Assembly: GCA_030672885.1 (NCBI GenBank)
Contig: DAOVFN010000006.1
Span: forward strand, 1-12,720
DNA length: 12,720 bases
Source: Candidatus Aenigmatarchaeota archaeon
Lineage (GTDB): Archaea > Aenigmatarchaeota > Aenigmatarchaeia > QMZP01
Reading direction: 5' to 3'
Positions 10,835 through 12,720 of the stretch are shown in pieces. The stretch's first letter is position 1, and each line of letters starts with the position of its first letter. The translations under genes and the position numbers were made by a program. The notes below the pieces were generated by a model that was not told the DNA's origin, ran no database searches, and saw only the letters and a list, made by a program, of their open reading frames with translations.

Positions 10835-12010
10835 CTATCTACCCGCCTTCTTCCTGACGGCCTTCTCAATCCTGTCCATGGCTTTCTCAATCTTCTCATA
10901 CGCTGTAGCATATGACAGCCGGATGAACCCCTCACCCATCCTGCCGAACTCTGTACCAGGAATCGTTGCCACCTTCGCTTCCCTGAGCAGCCATTCAGAT
11001 ACATCGAGACTCTTCATCCCCATACTCGTCACGTTCGGGAACGCATAGAACGCGCCCTCGGGCTCCATGCATGACCATCCCGGAACCTCGCACACCCTTT
11101 TTACAATCATCCTTCTCCTCCTGTCATATTCCTTCCTCATCCTTTCCACCGCGCCCTGCGGGCCCCTCAGGGCCTCTATGCCCGCGACCTGAGAAACAGT
11201 GGGAGCGCACAGCGAGGAAAACACATGCAACTTGGTCATGGCCCCTATTACGTTCTCTGGCCCGCATGCATAACCCAGCCTGAATCCTGGCATGGCATAC
11301 GTCTTTGAGAAACTGTGCAGCGTCATGACGTGCTTTTCCATCCCATTCAGCGAGCCTATGGATATGTGCTTTGCATCCTTGTACACGAACTTCTCATACG
11401 CCTCATCAGACAGCACGAGCAACCCATGCTCCACCGCGAAACCTGCAATCTCCTCCAGGACCTTCCTGCTGAACACCGTTCCTGTGGGATTTGACGGCGT
11501 GTTCATTATAAGCACCCTGGTCTTCTCCGGAACAATGAGTTTCTCCATCATGTCCACATCGGGCTGGAATCCCTTCTCCTCCTCCAGCGGAATCGATATG
11601 GGCATGCCGTTCAGGACCTCCACCGTGGGCGTATAGGACAGGAACCCCGGGTCAGGCACCATCACACCCTCTCCCGGGTCTATGGTAGCAATGAGCGCAA
11701 GCATTATGGCCTCCGTGGAGCCGCAGGTAACTATGATGTTCTCCTCTCCGGCCTCTATCCCATTTTCCTTCTTCAGCTTCCTTATCACAGCCTGCTTGAA
11801 ATCCCATCTCCCGGCTACAGGGGAATAGCGCGTCATCTTCTTTGCCAGCGCCTCCCTGGCCGCCCTCAGAACATTCTGCGGCGACACAAAGTCTGGCTCC
11901 CCTGGTCCAAGGCTGATGATGCCCCGGCCCTCTGCCGCAATCTTCAGCATCCTTCCTATCGTAGAGACAGGGAGCCCCTTCTCCCGGTCAGAGATTATGC
12001 CCCTTAGCAT
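10835..12010 (-). CDS. PLP-dependent aminotransferase, class I/II (aspartate aminotransferase-like)
   Basis: Fold-type I transaminase that moves an amino group between an amino acid and a 2-oxo acid; exact substrate undetermined. The 391 residues contain the family signatures: LGPGEPDF (34-41), YSPVAGRWDFKQAV (62-75), the cofactor-binding NTPSNPTG (170-177, N174), SDEAYEKFVY (201-210, D202 and Y205), the Schiff-base lysine in SFSKTYAMPGFRLGY (K236, R244), and a carboxylate-binding Arg in FIRLSYA (R364). Length is normal and no residue is missing. It could serve aspartate, aromatic amino acid or alanine metabolism; the nearby chorismate mutase remnant gives no firm link. The ATG at 12010 lies about 25 bp downstream of a TATA box, so the mRNA should be leaderless. 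It diverges from the acyl-CoA synthetase gene across only 31 bp. Confidence 0.93.
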   Translation of the reverse strand: MLRGIISDREKGLPVSTIGRMLKIAAEGRGIISLGPGEPDFVSPQNVLRAAREALAKKMTRYSPVAGRWDFKQAVIRKLKKENGIEAGEENIIVTCGSTEAIMLALIATIDPGEGVMVPDPGFLSYTPTVEVLNGMPISIPLEEEKGFQPDVDMMEKLIVPEKTRVLIMNTPSNPTGTVFSRKVLEEIAGFAVEHGLLVLSDEAYEKFVYKDAKHISIGSLNGMEKHVMTLHSFSKTYAMPGFRLGYACGPENVIGAMTKLHVFSSLCAPTVSQVAGIEALRGPQGAVERMRKEYDRRRRMIVKRVCEVPGWSCMEPEGAFYAFPNVTSMGMKSLDVSEWLLREAKVATIPGTEFGRMGEGFIRLSYATAYEKIEKAMDRIEKAVRKKAGR

Positions 12011-12041
12011 GCTTTATATTGAGGCCAGCCAAATAAATACC
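12011..12041. promoter_or_regulatory. Interlocked divergent leaderless promoters
   Basis: Only 31 bp separate the start codons of the aminotransferase (-) and the synthetase (+). On plus, CTTTATATT at 12012-12020 is centred 26 bp before ATG 12042. On minus, TATTTATTTGG at 12029-12039 is centred about 25 bp before ATG 12010. Each TATA box therefore lies beside the opposite gene's start, so the two initiation complexes would compete for the same DNA. Confidence 0.65.
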
Positions 12042-12720
12042 ATGAAGAAAATGGACTATTTCTTCCGGCCCAAATCGGTTGCCATAGTGGGGGCAAGCCG
12101 CCGCCACAAAAAAATAGGCCACGTCATACTCAGGAACTTCATCGAGGGGGGCTTCTCCGGCAATGTATATCCCATAAACCCCAACACAGACGAGATGTTC
12201 GGCCTTCCGTGCTATCCCTCTGTGCTCAGGGTTCCCGGATGAATAGACCTTGCCGTAATCTCAGTCCCCGCCCCCCTGGTACCCAGGACACTCGACGAGT
12301 GCGGCCGCAAGCGCGTTCCGGCCGTGATAATAATCTCAGGCGGCTTCGCTGAGACAGGCAACCGCGAGCTTGAAGAGGACTGCCTCAAGATAATCAGGAA
12401 ATACCGCATGCGGGCTATCGGCCCCAACTGCATCGGATGCGTCGATCCCCGTTCCGGCATGGACACGTTCTTCCTTCCCAGATACAAGCTCGGGCGCCCC
12501 AAACACGGCAGCACAGCATTTATCTCCCAGTCCGGCGCCCTCGGTTCTGTTGTTCTGGACTGGATGGCCATGAAGGGCTACACGATATCCAAGTTCATAT
12601 CCTACGGCAACGCCATCGACGTGGACGAGGCCGACCTCATTGAATACCTGGCCAATGACCCGGAGACCAAAGTGATATGCTGCTACTTCGAGGGCCTCAA
12701 ACATGGCAGAAGGTTCTATG
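12042..12720 (+). pseudogene. ADP-forming acyl-CoA synthetase, CoA-binding N-terminus, with in-frame TGA; runs off window
   Basis: The frame encodes the NDP-forming acetyl/acyl-CoA synthetase alpha part, which couples acyl-CoA cleavage to ATP formation in many archaea. After MKKMDYFFRPKSVAIVGASR the CoA-binding Rossmann motif (GAS at 17-19) leads to NVYPINPNTDEMFGLPCYPS. A TGA at 12240-12242 stops the frame after 66 residues, between VLRVPG and IDLAVISVPAPL. Downstream the same frame stays open to the window edge with full family motifs: IIISGGFAETG, AIGPNCIGC, FISQSGALGS and FISYGNAIDVDEADL. The phospho-histidine domain would lie beyond the edge. Nothing else has decayed, so the stop is recent, a sequence error or read through. 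TGA is used as the normal stop by orc1, DP1, tctA, polB and hjc. CGA (Arg) to TGA is the simplest single change. Confidence 0.82.

Noticed and set aside
12240..12242. Selenocysteine or a reassigned TGA codon in the synthetase
   Set aside because: TGA ends several intact genes in this window, and members of this family are not known to me to contain selenocysteine at this site.

Overview
The window is archaeal DNA. It carries an Orc1/Cdc6 initiator, a small subunit of the archaea-specific polymerase PolD (DP1), a family-B DNA polymerase and an Hjc Holliday junction resolvase. TATA boxes lie about 25 bp upstream of several start codons (leaderless genes). PolD points to a euryarchaeal or DPANN-type lineage rather than a typical crenarchaeon; I cannot name the taxon. 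AGG/AGA (Arg) and ATA (Ile) codons are common and no rRNA or tRNA was seen.

Layout. 1-437 (-): truncated metallophosphoesterase. 438-677: a likely replication origin, with two inverted origin recognition boxes (ORBs) beside an AT-rich tract. 678-4131 (+): orc1/cdc6, DP1 and a TctA/DUF112-type membrane protein, tightly packed. 4132-4629: non-coding, with a 33-bp direct repeat around two hairpins and a second cluster of three ORBs. 4630-4889 (+): a chorismate mutase remnant. 4894-7533 (-): family-B polymerase. 7534-7946: divergent control region with four 17-bp palindromes. 7947-8309 (+): hjc. 8334-8630 (-): small winged-helix protein. About 8640-10450: AT-rich foreign islet with a broken HTH gene, an internally deleted transposase, an intact RelA/SpoT-domain protein and IS-end-like sequence. 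10502-10780 (+): small winged-helix protein behind its own palindrome. 10835-12010 (-): class I/II aminotransferase. 12042-end (+): CoA-binding ADP-forming acyl-CoA synthetase interrupted by an in-frame TGA.

How it fits together. The left two thirds is a replication locus: initiator, polymerase subunit, polymerase and resolvase lie around ORB clusters, similar to the origin neighbourhood known from Pyrococcus. The palindrome ATATAAC-N3-GTTATAT occurs once upstream of orc1 and four times, 64-68 bp apart, between polB and hjc. This suggests one regulator or replication protein acting on all three genes. The DP1 is unusual: its fold and C-terminal landmarks are present, but the phosphoesterase metal-ligand motifs are gone.

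Most interesting: the palindrome system, the paired ORB clusters, the degenerate DP1, the acquired RelA/SpoT protein in its islet, the acyl-CoA synthetase with an internal TGA, and the 31-bp divergent leaderless promoter pair.
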